Shown piece after piece: positions 1 through 7,771 of a DNA stretch of 32,950 nucleotides; the stretch's first letter is position 1; each line of letters begins with the position of its first letter. Both the position numbers and the translations under genes were made by a program. This stretch comes from Aeromicrobium sp. Its GTDB lineage: Bacteria; Actinomycetota; Actinomycetes; Propionibacteriales; Nocardioidaceae. The stretch spans positions 1-32,950 of the forward strand of contig JALRCA010000017.1 of assembly GCA_023257515.1 (NCBI GenBank). Direction: 5' to 3'. The notes beneath the pieces are model-generated. The model was not told the DNA's origin and made no database searches. It saw only the letters and a program-made list of their open reading frames with translations.

Positions 1-635
1 TGGAGCGTCAGCACGGGCGAGAGCAGGTGCACGTGCGCCGGGTACTGCGCCGTGACCTCGTCCGACAGGAACCCCAGGTGGTAGTCGCGATGGGGGTCCT
101 GGGCGACGCCGCCCGGTCGCACGACGTTGACCTGCGACGTCACCTGGTAGCCCGGGCCGAGCCACGCGGTCGAGACGAGCGCGAGCAGGTCGTTGGCGTA
201 GTAGTCGACGAAGGTCTCCGGGTCGAGGACCGCGAGCTTCTCGAGCGCGTTCCAGATGCGGTCGTTCGCGCCCGGCTTGGCGAAGTGGTCGCCGTGGGAG
301 GCACCCGCAGCCTTCTCGTCGGCGATGACGCGCTCGAACGCCGCGGTCGCCCGGTCGACGACGTCCAGGTCGTCCCACGCGCCCTGCAGCGCGACGATCC
401 CCGGGCCGTCGTGCAGCGCGTGGACCAGCTCGGCGCGGACGCTGTCCTCACCCTGTGGCGTGGTGGCCGCGGCGCGCAGCCGGGTGGCGTCGTAGACGAC
501 GACGCCCGACTCGATGCGGTCGGCGTGCGGGTAGTCGGCGGGGTCGGTCGTCGCGCTCGTGATCTCGACGAAGTCGTCGAGGTCCACGTCGTCGGGCGTG
601 AAGCGCGAGGTCCGGGCGGTGGGGACGATGCTCAT
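1..635 (-). CDS. Phytanoyl-CoA dioxygenase family protein (partial, C-terminus off window)
   Basis: The first 211 codons of a minus-strand gene run off the left edge of the window. The start ATG at 635 has a GAGGAG ribosome site 6 nt upstream. The protein contains a HRDYH segment near residue 190 with the HxD-type iron-ligand pattern of PhyH-like Fe(II)/2-oxoglutarate oxygenases, preceded by a segment reading QVNVVRPGG, which is usual for this family. The distal His and the 2-oxoglutarate-binding Arg are outside the window. The gene is divergent from a LacI-family regulator and adjoins an inositol catabolic operon, so its substrate may be an inositol-related or other small carbon source. That link is inference from position only. 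Confidence 0.75.
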   Translation of the reverse strand, partial: MSIVPTARTSRFTPDDVDLDDFVEITSATTDPADYPHADRIESGVVVYDATRLRAAATTPQGEDSVRAELVHALHDGPGIVALQGAWDDLDVVDRATAAFERVIADEKAAGASHGDHFAKPGANDRIWNALEKLAVLDPETFVDYYANDLLALVSTAWLGPGYQVTSQVNVVRPGGVAQDPHRDYHLGFLSDEVTAQYPAHVHLLSPVLTL

Positions 636-733
636 GGTGGCTCCTCGGGGTGGTCCGGCACGTCCGACGCTAGCGGCGGCGTGCGATGCTGCGAACGACG
701 AAAAGACCTCAAGAACACCTCAGGAGCGTCACC
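636..733. promoter_or_regulatory. Divergent promoter region with candidate LacI operator
   Basis: This 98-bp gap separates the dioxygenase gene (leftward) from the LacI gene (rightward). It holds an imperfect inverted repeat at 664-679, CCGaCGCTAGCGgCGG, with a perfect CGCTAGCG core at 668-675. The size and symmetry suit a LacI-family operator, so autoregulation plus control of the dioxygenase is plausible. I saw no clear -35/-10 pair in either direction. Confidence 0.4.
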
Positions 734-1768
734 GTGCCGCACCGTCACAAGGTCCGCGAGATCGCCCAGCAGAGCGGGCTGAGCCCGGCGACCGTCGACC
801 GGGTCCTGCACGGCCGTCCCGGCGTCCGAGCCGCCACGGTGGCCGAGGTGGAGCGCGCCGTCGAGGAGCTCGACCGGCAGGCGACCCAGCTGCGCCTCGT
901 GGGACGCACGTTCCTGCTCGACCTGGTCATGCAGGCGCCGAAGCGCTTCAGCGACGCCGTGCGCACCGCGATCGAGGCCGAGCTCCCGACCCTGCGCCCC
1001 GCCGTCGTGCGGACCCGCTTCCACCTGCGCGAGGAGGCCGACCCGTCGGCGATGGTCGATGCGCTCCGGACGGTGCGTCGCCGCGGGTCCCACGGCGTGC
1101 TGCTCAAGGCGACGGACCACCCGGAGATCATCGCCGAGGTCGCCGAGCTGACACGGGCGGGCGTGCCCGTCGTGACCCTCGTGACCGACCTGCCGGACAG
1201 TGAGCGCCGGGCCTACGTCGGCATCGACAACCGTGCAGCCGGCGCCACCGCCGCGTACCTGGTGACGAGGTCCCGGTCGCGGGGCGACGTGCTCGTCACA
1301 CTGAGCCGCAGCGAGTTCCGCGGCGAGGAGCAGCGGGTCCGCGGCTTCGCAGAGGCGCTGGTGGCGCTCGACCCCGCGCGGCACATCGTCGACCTCACCG
1401 ACACCGACGGTCTCGACCCCACGACGCTCTCGGCCGTGCGCGACGCCCTCGCGGTGCACCCGGGCGTCGACGCGGTCTACTCCGTGGGCGGCGGCAACCG
1501 CGCGACGCTCGAGGCGTTCGACGCGGCCGGCCGCGAGCCGGCGGTGTTCGTCGCGCACGACCTCGACCAGGACAACACCGAGCTGTTGCGCACCCAGCGT
1601 GTCTCCTACGTGCTGCACCACGACCTGCGCGCCGACGTCCGGCGCGCGTGCCGGATCGTCATGCAGGCCCACGGAGCTCTGCCCGGCACCCCGCGCTCCG
1701 TGCCCTCGCACGTCCACGTCGTGACGCCGTTCAACCAACCCAGCGCCTTCGCTCCACCCCTCCCCTGA
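734..1768 (+). CDS. LacI-family transcriptional regulator
   Basis: A 344-residue regulator. The N-terminus carries the LacI helix-turn-helix (VREIAQQSGLSPATVDRVL) followed by a hinge rich in Val/Ala/Glu. The rest resembles a periplasmic-binding-protein-like sensor domain with the usual segments TLVTDLPDSERRAYVGIDN and VFVAHDLDQDN. I chose the GTG at 734 because AGGAG lies 7 nt upstream (722-726) and the helix-turn-helix begins at once after it; an in-frame ATG at 686 would add 16 residues unlike the family. The gene is divergent from the dioxygenase and convergent with the tail of the inositol operon. The effector is unknown; an inositol or a pathway intermediate is inferred from position. 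Confidence 0.88.
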   Translation: MPHRHKVREIAQQSGLSPATVDRVLHGRPGVRAATVAEVERAVEELDRQATQLRLVGRTFLLDLVMQAPKRFSDAVRTAIEAELPTLRPAVVRTRFHLREEADPSAMVDALRTVRRRGSHGVLLKATDHPEIIAEVAELTRAGVPVVTLVTDLPDSERRAYVGIDNRAAGATAAYLVTRSRSRGDVLVTLSRSEFRGEEQRVRGFAEALVALDPARHIVDLTDTDGLDPTTLSAVRDALAVHPGVDAVYSVGGGNRATLEAFDAAGREPAVFVAHDLDQDNTELLRTQRVSYVLHHDLRADVRRACRIVMQAHGALPGTPRSVPSHVHVVTPFNQPSAFAPPLP

Positions 1769-1781
1769 CCCCCTCACCCGC

Positions 1782-1810
1782 CCCTCACCCGCTGAGTGGG
1801 TGGGTGAGGG
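1782..1810. terminator. Bidirectional terminator-like hairpin between convergent genes
   Basis: The arms CCCTCACCC (1782-1790) and GGGTGAGGG (1802-1810) pair perfectly over 9 bp with an 11-nt loop. They lie between the LacI stop (1768) and the stop of the leftward operon (1841). There is no T-run, so it would have to work as a GC-rich intrinsic or Rho-assisted terminator. The same stretch is G-run-rich on the plus strand. Confidence 0.55.
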
Positions 1811-1840
1811 ATGGGAGGTGGCGGAGTGGGGTGGGGTGGG

Positions 1841-2629
1841 TCAGAGGGTGAAGGCGTCGTGGAAGCGGTCGAGGGCGCGGTCGCTGCCGGCGGCGCCGGG
1901 CTCGCTCGCCCAGGCCTCCATCGCGACGACGCCGTCGTAGCCCGCGTCCGCGAGCGCGCGAGCGACGAACGGCCACGCCACCTCGCCCGTGCCCGGCTCG
2001 CACCGCCCAGGCACGTCGGCCACCTGCACCTCGCCGATGTACGGCGCCGCCTCACGCACGAGCTCGACGAGGTTCCCCTCACCGATCTGCGCGTGGTACA
2101 GGTCGAGGTTCATCCGCAGGTGCGGGCTGCCGACCGCCCGCACGAGCGCGAACGTGTCGGCCGCCTTCGCGAACGGCGTGCCGGGGTGGTCGACGGCGGT
2201 GTTGAGGTTCTCGATCACGTAGGTGACCCCGTGCCGCTCGGCCAGCTCCGCGACCCGCTCGAGCGTGCGCAGCGCCGCGAGCCACATGTCTCCCGTGACG
2301 TGCTCGACCGGACGCACCGGGATGCCACCCTCGCCCAGACCCGTCCCGTGGAGGTTGAGCGACGGGCAGGCAATGGCCTGCGCGAACGGGATGGACTCCT
2401 CAGCGGTGCGCAGCAGGTCGTCGGCTCCGTCGGCCGTAATCAGGTCGCCGTGCGTGTAGCCCGTCATCGACGTGAAGGAGGCGCCGGTGGCGACGAGTGC
2501 GTCGGTGTCCTTGGTCGTCCAGTCCCAGATCTCGACGGCGAAGCCCGCGTCGTGGATGCGCCTGACCCGCTCGAGGTGCGGCTCGTCGAGGTAGACCATC
2601 TCCGAGCAGACCGCCAGCGTGAAGCTCAT
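1841..2629 (-). CDS. TIM-barrel sugar isomerase/epimerase (hydroxypyruvate isomerase / IolI-H-like)
   Basis: A 262-residue protein of the xylose-isomerase-like TIM-barrel superfamily. It shows family segments such as VCSEMVYLD at the N-terminus, VIENLNT near the middle, and HLRMNLDLYHAQIGEG, which supplies the Asp/His metal ligands typical of hydroxypyruvate isomerases and IolI/IolH proteins. The start ATG (2629) overlaps the stop of the upstream dehydrogenase gene in an ATGA. It is the last gene of the inositol operon. A role in interconverting inosose isomers (as in IolI) or in a side branch is likely from context, but the substrate cannot be read from sequence; hydroxypyruvate isomerase is the main alternative. 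Confidence 0.8.
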   Translation of the reverse strand: MSFTLAVCSEMVYLDEPHLERVRRIHDAGFAVEIWDWTTKDTDALVATGASFTSMTGYTHGDLITADGADDLLRTAEESIPFAQAIACPSLNLHGTGLGEGGIPVRPVEHVTGDMWLAALRTLERVAELAERHGVTYVIENLNTAVDHPGTPFAKAADTFALVRAVGSPHLRMNLDLYHAQIGEGNLVELVREAAPYIGEVQVADVPGRCEPGTGEVAWPFVARALADAGYDGVVAMEAWASEPGAAGSDRALDRFHDAFTL

Positions 2630-3636
2630 GCGTCGTAGAGCCCGGGTCGCTGCGGCACGTCGATCGTCTGCTTCTCGCCCGAGCGCAGCGCCCGCACGCC
2701 GGCCTCGGCCACGAGGTTGGCGGCGAACCCGTCCCACGCGCTCGCCCCCACGACCTCGCCGCGCAGCGCGGCGTCGGACCAGGCGGCCAGCTCGAGCCGG
2801 TAGGACTCGATGAAGTGCGCCACGAAGTCGGAGCCGATGACGCTCGCCGACGCCCCGCCGACCCGCGCCACGACGGGGGTGCGCGGCTCGAGCGACGCCG
2901 AGCCGCCCGTGCCCACCGCCTCGACGCGGACGTCGTAGCCGTACGCCGCGTTCACGAAGACCTCGGCCGTGATCATCTGACCGGTCGACGTCCACAGCGT
3001 CGCGACCTGCGGGTCGCGAAAGCCCTCCGTGATCGGGGACTCGACCCGGATCGCGACGACCTCGGCGTCGAGCAGCCACCGGAAGGTGTCGAGCTCGTGG
3101 ATCATCGAGCCTGTCACGAGGCCCGCGTCGTCGGTGCTCGTGGCGTTCGAGGCGTTGCGGTGGATGCCGTGGAGCACGCGGATCTCGCCGAGCGTGCCGT
3201 CGTCGATCGAGCCCTTGAGGCTGCGGAAGCCCGGATCGAAGCGGCGGTTGAAGCCGACCTGCACGAACCGGCGGCCGGCGTCGACCTCGGCGTCGACCAC
3301 GCGACGCGCCTCGTCGGCCGTGACGGCGAGCGGCTTCTCGCACAGGACGTGCTTGCCCGCCTCGACACCGGCGATCGCGAGGTCCGCGTGGGTGAAGTCC
3401 GGCGACGCCACGACGAACGCGTCGACCTGCGCGACGAGCGACTCCGGCGAGTCGGCGGGCTGACCGCCGACCTCGTCCGCGACCGCCTTGGCGCGGGCGG
3501 TGTCCATGTCGTAGACCGCCACGACCTCGGCCGAGGGCACGCTCGTGGCGAGCGTCCTGGCGTGCGAGGCGCCCATCGCGCCCGCTCCGATGACCCCGAC
3601 CCTCAGCCGGTTCGCACCCGTCACAGCTCCACCCAT
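2626..3636 (-). CDS. iolG: Gfo/Idh/MocA oxidoreductase, inositol 2-dehydrogenase-like
   Basis: A 336-residue NAD(P)-dependent dehydrogenase. The Rossmann fold opens with VGVIGAGAMG (about 13-22) and the EKP motif lies at 100-102. The segment HRNASN and the motif SMIHELDTFRWLL resemble inositol 2-dehydrogenases, which oxidise myo-inositol to scyllo-inosose. The catalytic Asp expected four residues before His180 (D-x-x-x-H) is Gly176 here, whereas the neighbouring paralogue keeps its Asp. The start is uncertain: ATG 3636 overlaps the upstream gene by 16 nt, while GTG 3624 would give the 4-nt GTGA overlap used elsewhere in this operon. The symbol is by family resemblance; either paralogue could be the main inositol dehydrogenase. 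Confidence 0.8.
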   Translation of the reverse strand: MGGAVTGANRLRVGVIGAGAMGASHARTLATSVPSAEVVAVYDMDTARAKAVADEVGGQPADSPESLVAQVDAFVVASPDFTHADLAIAGVEAGKHVLCEKPLAVTADEARRVVDAEVDAGRRFVQVGFNRRFDPGFRSLKGSIDDGTLGEIRVLHGIHRNASNATSTDDAGLVTGSMIHELDTFRWLLDAEVVAIRVESPITEGFRDPQVATLWTSTGQMITAEVFVNAAYGYDVRVEAVGTGGSASLEPRTPVVARVGGASASVIGSDFVAHFIESYRLELAAWSDAALRGEVVGASAWDGFAANLVAEAGVRALRSGEKQTIDVPQRPGLYDA

Positions 3637-4784
3637 CCCTTGCTCTCGGTCGACGCGACGATCGCGTCGACGGTCTCCGCGGCCACGACGGCGTCGTGGA
3701 TCGTCGCCCCCACCGCCTTGCCGGTCAGGATCGACTCGACGAGGCGCTTGGCCTCGATCACCTTGAGGTCGTCGAACCCCATGGCGTTGGCGGCACCCGG
3801 CTGGAACGCCGCCATCTCACCCGACTCGGGCGTGACGTACTCGGTGCTCCAGGACGCGTTCTGGAAGTCCTGGGCGAAGCACGTGCGCAGCTCGTTGAGC
3901 CGACGGAAGTCCCAGGCCACGGCGCCGTGGGTGCCGTGCACCTCGATGCCGTAGTGGTTCTGCTCGCCGACCGCGACGCGGCTCGACTCGAGCAGTCCGC
4001 GCGAGCCGTCGGCGAAGCGCAGGAGCGCACTCACGTAGTCCTCGTTGCCGACCGGCCCCAGGGTCCCCGACCCGCGCTCGTAGTGCATCGCGCCGGGCAC
4101 CGCCTCGGGCCGCTCGGCGATGAACGTCGCCCGGTCGGCGACGAGCTCGGCGAGGTCGCCGACGACGTGCCGCGCCAGGTCGGCGGCGTGGCTGACGAGG
4201 TCACCGAGCACGCCGCTGCCGGAGTACTGGTTGTCGAATCGCCACGACAGCGCACCGTCGGGATGAGCCGCGTAGTCCGCCAGGAAGCGCACGGTCGTGT
4301 GCTCGACCCGACCGATGCGGCCCGCGGCCACGAGCTCCTTGGCCCGCTCGACGCCGGGGGCGTTGCGGTAGTTGAAGCCCGCGGCGGACTGCACACCGGC
4401 GGTCTCGACCGCTGCGGCGACCTCGCGGGTCTCGGTGCTGCTGCGCCCGGCCGGCTTCTCGATCCACAGGTGCTTGCCGGACTCCGCCACCGCGACGCCG
4501 ACGTCACGGTGGATGAAATTGGGACCGGTCACGCACACGAGGTCGAGGTCGTCGCGCGCGACGAGCTCGCGCCAGTCGGTGACGACCTGCTCGAACCCGA
4601 AGGCTGCTGCCGCGCGCTGCGTGCGGTCGTCGACGACCGGGTCGGCCACCGCGACGAGCCGCGGCCGCACGCCGAGCTCGGGGTAGTGCTGCGGCAGGCG
4701 GCTCAGGGCACGCGAGTGCACCTGACCCATCCAGCCCAGCCCGACGACGCCGACCCGCAGCTCGCGGGGAGCGTTCGCGCTCAT
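3621..4784 (-). CDS. Gfo/Idh/MocA family oxidoreductase (inositol-type dehydrogenase paralogue)
   Basis: A 387-residue dehydrogenase. It has a Rossmann motif [10 protein letters not shown] (about 11-20), EKP at 109-111, and an intact D195-x-x-x-H199 pair in [15 protein letters not shown], matching the catalytic Lys/Asp/His set of inositol and scyllo-inositol dehydrogenases. The longer C-terminal part ([20 protein letters not shown]) is typical of the longer Gfo/Idh subgroup. ATG 4784 overlaps the ABC ATPase stop as ATGA. It lies between the transporter and the second dehydrogenase. Two dehydrogenases suggest the operon handles more than one inositol stereoisomer; that is inference. Confidence 0.85.
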   Translation of the reverse strand: MSANAPRELRVGVVGLGWMGQVHSRALSRLPQHYPELGVRPRLVAVADPVVDDRTQRAAAAFGFEQVVTDWRELVARDDLDLVCVTGPNFIHRDVGVAVAESGKHLWIEKPAGRSSTETREVAAAVETAGVQSAAGFNYRNAPGVERAKELVAAGRIGRVEHTTVRFLADYAAHPDGALSWRFDNQYSGSGVLGDLVSHAADLARHVVGDLAELVADRATFIAERPEAVPGAMHYERGSGTLGPVGNEDYVSALLRFADGSRGLLESSRVAVGEQNHYGIEVHGTHGAVAWDFRRLNELRTCFAQDFQNASWSTEYVTPESGEMAAFQPGAANAMGFDDLKVIEAKRLVESILTGKAVGATIHDAVVAAETVDAIVASTESKGWVEL

Positions 4785-5674
4785 CCGCGCGTGGCTCCGC
4801 TCTCCTGCGAGCTCGTGACGCCGGACTCCCGGACGTCGGCCTTCAGCTCGGCTGCGACGTCGGACGACGCGCCCATCGTGCGCTCCAGCTCGTGCGCGAG
4901 GGACTCGAGCTCGGCGCCGCCGGCCATCATGGCCGTCAGGTCGTCCAGGCTGATCTCCGACTTCGGGAAGTCACCCATGCTCCGGCCCCGGCGCAGCAGC
5001 ATGAAACGGTCTCCGACCGGGTAGGCGTGGTGCGGGTTGTGCGTGATGAACACGACGCCCAGCCCGCGCTCGCGCGCCTTCGCGATGTACTTGAGCACGA
5101 CGCCCGACTGCTTGACGCCGAGGGCCGCGGTGGGCTCGTCGAGGATCAGCACCCGGGCGCCGAAGTACACCGCACGGGCGATCGCGACGCACTGGCGCTC
5201 GCCGCCCGACAGCGTCCCGATCGGCTGGTCGACGTCGCGCAGGTCGATGCCCATCGCCGCGAGCTCGGTCTTCGTCGTGTGCTTCATGAACGCGACGTCC
5301 ATGCCGAGTCCCTTCCGCGGCTCGGAGCCGAGGAAGAAGTTGCGCCACACCGGCATGAGCGGCACGACCGCGAGGTCCTGGTACACCGTCGCGATGCCGG
5401 CGTCGAGCGCCTCCCGAGGACTGGAGAAGCTGCGCTCGTCGCCGTCGACACGCAGCACGCCGTCAGTGTGGGCGTGGGCGCCGGCCAGGATCTTGATGAA
5501 GGTCGACTTGCCCGCGCCGTTGTCGCCCAGCACGCACGTGACCTCGCCGGCCTTGACCGACGTGGTCACGTCCGACAGGGCGATGATGCTGCCGTAGCGC
5601 TTGCCGATCGCGTCGACCTCGATGAGGGTCGTGCCGCGCTCGACAGCGGCGGTCTCGGGTGTGGTGTCGGTCAT
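4781..5674 (-). CDS. Sugar (inositol) ABC transporter ATP-binding protein, single-domain
   Basis: A 297-residue ABC ATPase with Walker [10 protein letters not shown] (50-58), signature LSGGE (155-159), Walker B VLILDE (175-180) and H-loop His212. It resembles the ATPases of CUT2 sugar importers but has one nucleotide-binding domain, like the FrcA type, and not the tandem domains of about 500 residues seen in RbsA/XylG/MglA. A homodimer would therefore drive the transporter. The C-terminal 40 residues are charged and low-complexity. ATG 5674 overlaps the permease stop (ATGA). Together with the permease and lipoprotein next to it, it completes an importer; inositol as substrate is inferred from the operon. 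Confidence 0.9.
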   Translation of the reverse strand: MTDTTPETAAVERGTTLIEVDAIGKRYGSIIALSDVTTSVKAGEVTCVLGDNGAGKSTFIKILAGAHAHTDGVLRVDGDERSFSSPREALDAGIATVYQDLAVVPLMPVWRNFFLGSEPRKGLGMDVAFMKHTTKTELAAMGIDLRDVDQPIGTLSGGERQCVAIARAVYFGARVLILDEPTAALGVKQSGVVLKYIAKARERGLGVVFITHNPHHAYPVGDRFMLLRRGRSMGDFPKSEISLDDLTAMMAGGAELESLAHELERTMGASSDVAAELKADVRESGVTSSQESGATRG

Positions 5675-6708
5675 CGTGACGTCTCCGCTCGGGTCCGGAC
5701 CCAGTTGTTGAGGAGGACGGCGCCGAGGAGCATGGCGCCGAGGAACGTGCGCAGCCAGTTGGTGTCCCACTGCGCGAACGTGATGCCCTGGAAGGTCATG
5801 CCGTAGATCAGGGCACCGAGGGCCGCGCCGATCGCCGAGCCGTACCCACCCGTGAGCAGGCAGCCGCCGACGACGGCGCAGATGATGTAGATGAACTCCT
5901 GGCCGACGCCGGTGTTCGCCTGCACCGTCGAGGTGCGGAACAGCGAGATCATGCCGACCAGCCAGCCCGCGAAGGCCGTGGTCATGAACAGGCCGATCTT
6001 GGTCTTGAGGACCGGGACGCCCACCTGGCGGGCGGACTGCTGGGCGCCACCGACGGCGAAGATCCAGTTGCCGGCCTTCGTCCGCAGCAGCACCCAGGTG
6101 GCGATCGCGGTGACGACGACCCACCAGAGCACCGACACGTAGAACGTGCCGCCGAGGATCGAGACCGACGAGCCGAACACCGGCTGGATCGAGTCGTAGA
6201 ACGGGATGTTCGTCAGGCCCTGGATCGTGACCTGGCCGATGATGAGCTTGGTGACGGCGAGGTCGATGCCCTGCAGGATGAAGAACGTGCCGAGCGTGAT
6301 GATGAAGCTGGGCAGGCCGGTCCGCATGACCAGGTAGCCGTTGATCGCACCGATCGCGAGGGCCAGGACCAGGGCGACCAGGACGGCGGCCCAGACGTTG
6401 AGCCCGTAGTTGGTGGTGAGGATGCCGACGACGAGGGCGGTGAAGCCTGTCATGACGCCGGCGGAGAGGTCGAACTCCCCACCGATCATGAGCAGCGACA
6501 CGGCGACGGCCATGATGCCGAAGGTCGAGGCCGACTCGAGCCACACGCCGGCGCCGGCGCCGGTCATGAAGCGGTCGCTCATGAGCGAGAAGAAGATCAT
6601 CACGGCGACGGCCGCGACGGCGGCACCCATCTCGGGACGGGTGAGGATGCGCGTGATCGCGGACGTGCTGGCGAGCCGCTCGTCGGGGGCGGCGGTTGCT
6701 GTCGCCAT
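5671..6708 (-). CDS. Sugar (inositol) ABC transporter permease
   Basis: A 345-residue polytopic membrane protein of the RbsC/FrcC (CUT2) permease family, with about eight to ten hydrophobic segments. It carries the conserved [13 protein letters not shown] segment and [20 protein letters not shown] typical of this family. I chose ATG 6708 because AAAGGAG lies 5 nt upstream; an in-frame ATG at 6747 would add a His/Pro-rich stretch unlike the family and would run into the hairpin. It follows the binding-protein gene after a 68-nt gap with a strong hairpin and overlaps the ATPase gene by 4 nt. Confidence 0.92.
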   Translation of the reverse strand: MATATAAPDERLASTSAITRILTRPEMGAAVAAVAVMIFFSLMSDRFMTGAGAGVWLESASTFGIMAVAVSLLMIGGEFDLSAGVMTGFTALVVGILTTNYGLNVWAAVLVALVLALAIGAINGYLVMRTGLPSFIITLGTFFILQGIDLAVTKLIIGQVTIQGLTNIPFYDSIQPVFGSSVSILGGTFYVSVLWWVVVTAIATWVLLRTKAGNWIFAVGGAQQSARQVGVPVLKTKIGLFMTTAFAGWLVGMISLFRTSTVQANTGVGQEFIYIICAVVGGCLLTGGYGSAIGAALGALIYGMTFQGITFAQWDTNWLRTFLGAMLLGAVLLNNWVRTRAETSR

Positions 6709-6731
6709 GACAGCTCCTTTCGGGTGGGTGG

Positions 6732-6768
6732 GGTGGTGGTGCGGCACGCGGGGCGCCGCACCACCACC
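6732..6768 (-). promoter_or_regulatory. Intercistronic 14-bp perfect hairpin between binding-protein and permease genes
   Basis: GGTGGTGGTGCGGC (6732-6745) and GCCGCACCACCACC (6755-6768) pair over 14 bp with a 9-nt loop. The hairpin begins 8 nt after the binding-protein stop and ends about 17 nt before the permease ribosome site. No T-run follows in the direction of transcription, so it is more likely a 3'-end stabiliser or partial terminator that raises binding-protein mRNA over permease/ATPase mRNA, as known for malE-malF type operons. The function here is inferred. Confidence 0.65.
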
Positions 6769-6776
6769 GGCCGGGA

Positions 6777-7739
6777 TCAGCGGGTGCCCTGCTCCGCGAA
6801 CTTCAGGACGTCGGCGGCGTTGTCCTTGGTGACGAACGCCGGGCCCGAGTTGACCGGCTGGCCGCCGCCCACGTCGTTGCCGTTGATCGACTTGAGGTAC
6901 AGCGTCGTGACACCGAGGAAGCCCTGGACGTAGGGCTGCTGGTCGACGGCGAACAGGATCTTGCCGGACTCGATGTTCTTGACGACGTCCTCGGAGAGGT
7001 CGAACGTCGCGACCGAGGCCTTGCTGCCGGACTCGTCGACCGCGCCGACGGCGTCGATCGCGTACTGGCCGCCGAGGGTCAGGACCGTGTCGATGCTCTT
7101 GTCCGACTGCAGCTTGGACTTGATCGTCGCCTTGACCTCGGCGTCGTTCGTGCCGTCGACCTGGATGTTCGACATGTCGCCGCCGAAGCTCTTGGCCGCG
7201 GCCTTGCAGCGCTCCTCCAGGCCCACGTTGCCGGCCTCCTGGATGACGCAGATGGCCTTCTTCTTGCCCTCGTCCTTGAGGCGCTCACCGACGGCCTCGC
7301 CGGCGATCGTCTCGGACTGGCCGATGTGGGTGATCGCGCCGAACTCCTTGAACTTGTCGACACCGGAGTTGATCGTGACGACCGGGATGCCGGCCGAGAC
7401 GGCCTTCTTGATGCTCGACTCGAGGCCGTCGGGGTTGGCCATCGAGACGACGATGCCGTCGACCTTCTGCGCCACGGCGTTGTCGATCAGCTGCGACTGC
7501 TTGGCCGGGTCGGGGTCGTTGTTGTAGTCGACCTTGACGCCGTAGTCCTTGCCCGCACGCTCGGCGCCGGACTTGACCCGGTCCCAGAACGCGTCACCCG
7601 GGCCGGAGTGCGTGATGACCGCGTACGTGAGGTCCTTGGTGTCCTCCGACGCGCCTTCGTCGCTCTTGCCCGTGCCGGAGCACGCCGCCAGCAGCGCACC
7701 CGCGAGGGCGACCGCTCCGATGAGCTTCAACTTCTTCAT
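6777..7739 (-). CDS. Sugar (inositol) ABC transporter substrate-binding lipoprotein
   Basis: A 320-residue periplasmic-binding-protein-like (RbsB/FrcB family) lipoprotein. It starts with a short basic n-region, a hydrophobic stretch and a lipobox LAAC with the lipidated Cys at residue 20, followed by a Gly/Ser/Asp-rich linker. The core shows [20 protein letters not shown] and VVTINSG, typical of CUT2 sugar-binding proteins. I chose ATG 7739 because it opens the signal peptide and has AAGGA about 9 nt upstream. It is set off by real gaps on both sides (32 and 68 nt), which suits a protein needed in excess. Myo-inositol as ligand is inferred from the surrounding iol genes. Confidence 0.92.
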   Translation of the reverse strand: MKKLKLIGAVALAGALLAACSGTGKSDEGASEDTKDLTYAVITHSGPGDAFWDRVKSGAERAGKDYGVKVDYNNDPDPAKQSQLIDNAVAQKVDGIVVSMANPDGLESSIKKAVSAGIPVVTINSGVDKFKEFGAITHIGQSETIAGEAVGERLKDEGKKKAICVIQEAGNVGLEERCKAAAKSFGGDMSNIQVDGTNDAEVKATIKSKLQSDKSIDTVLTLGGQYAIDAVGAVDESGSKASVATFDLSEDVVKNIESGKILFAVDQQPYVQGFLGVTTLYLKSINGNDVGGGQPVNSGPAFVTKDNAADVLKFAEQGTR

Positions 7740-7771
7740 GGTGGGGGTTCCTTCTTCTGGTGGGACCGACG

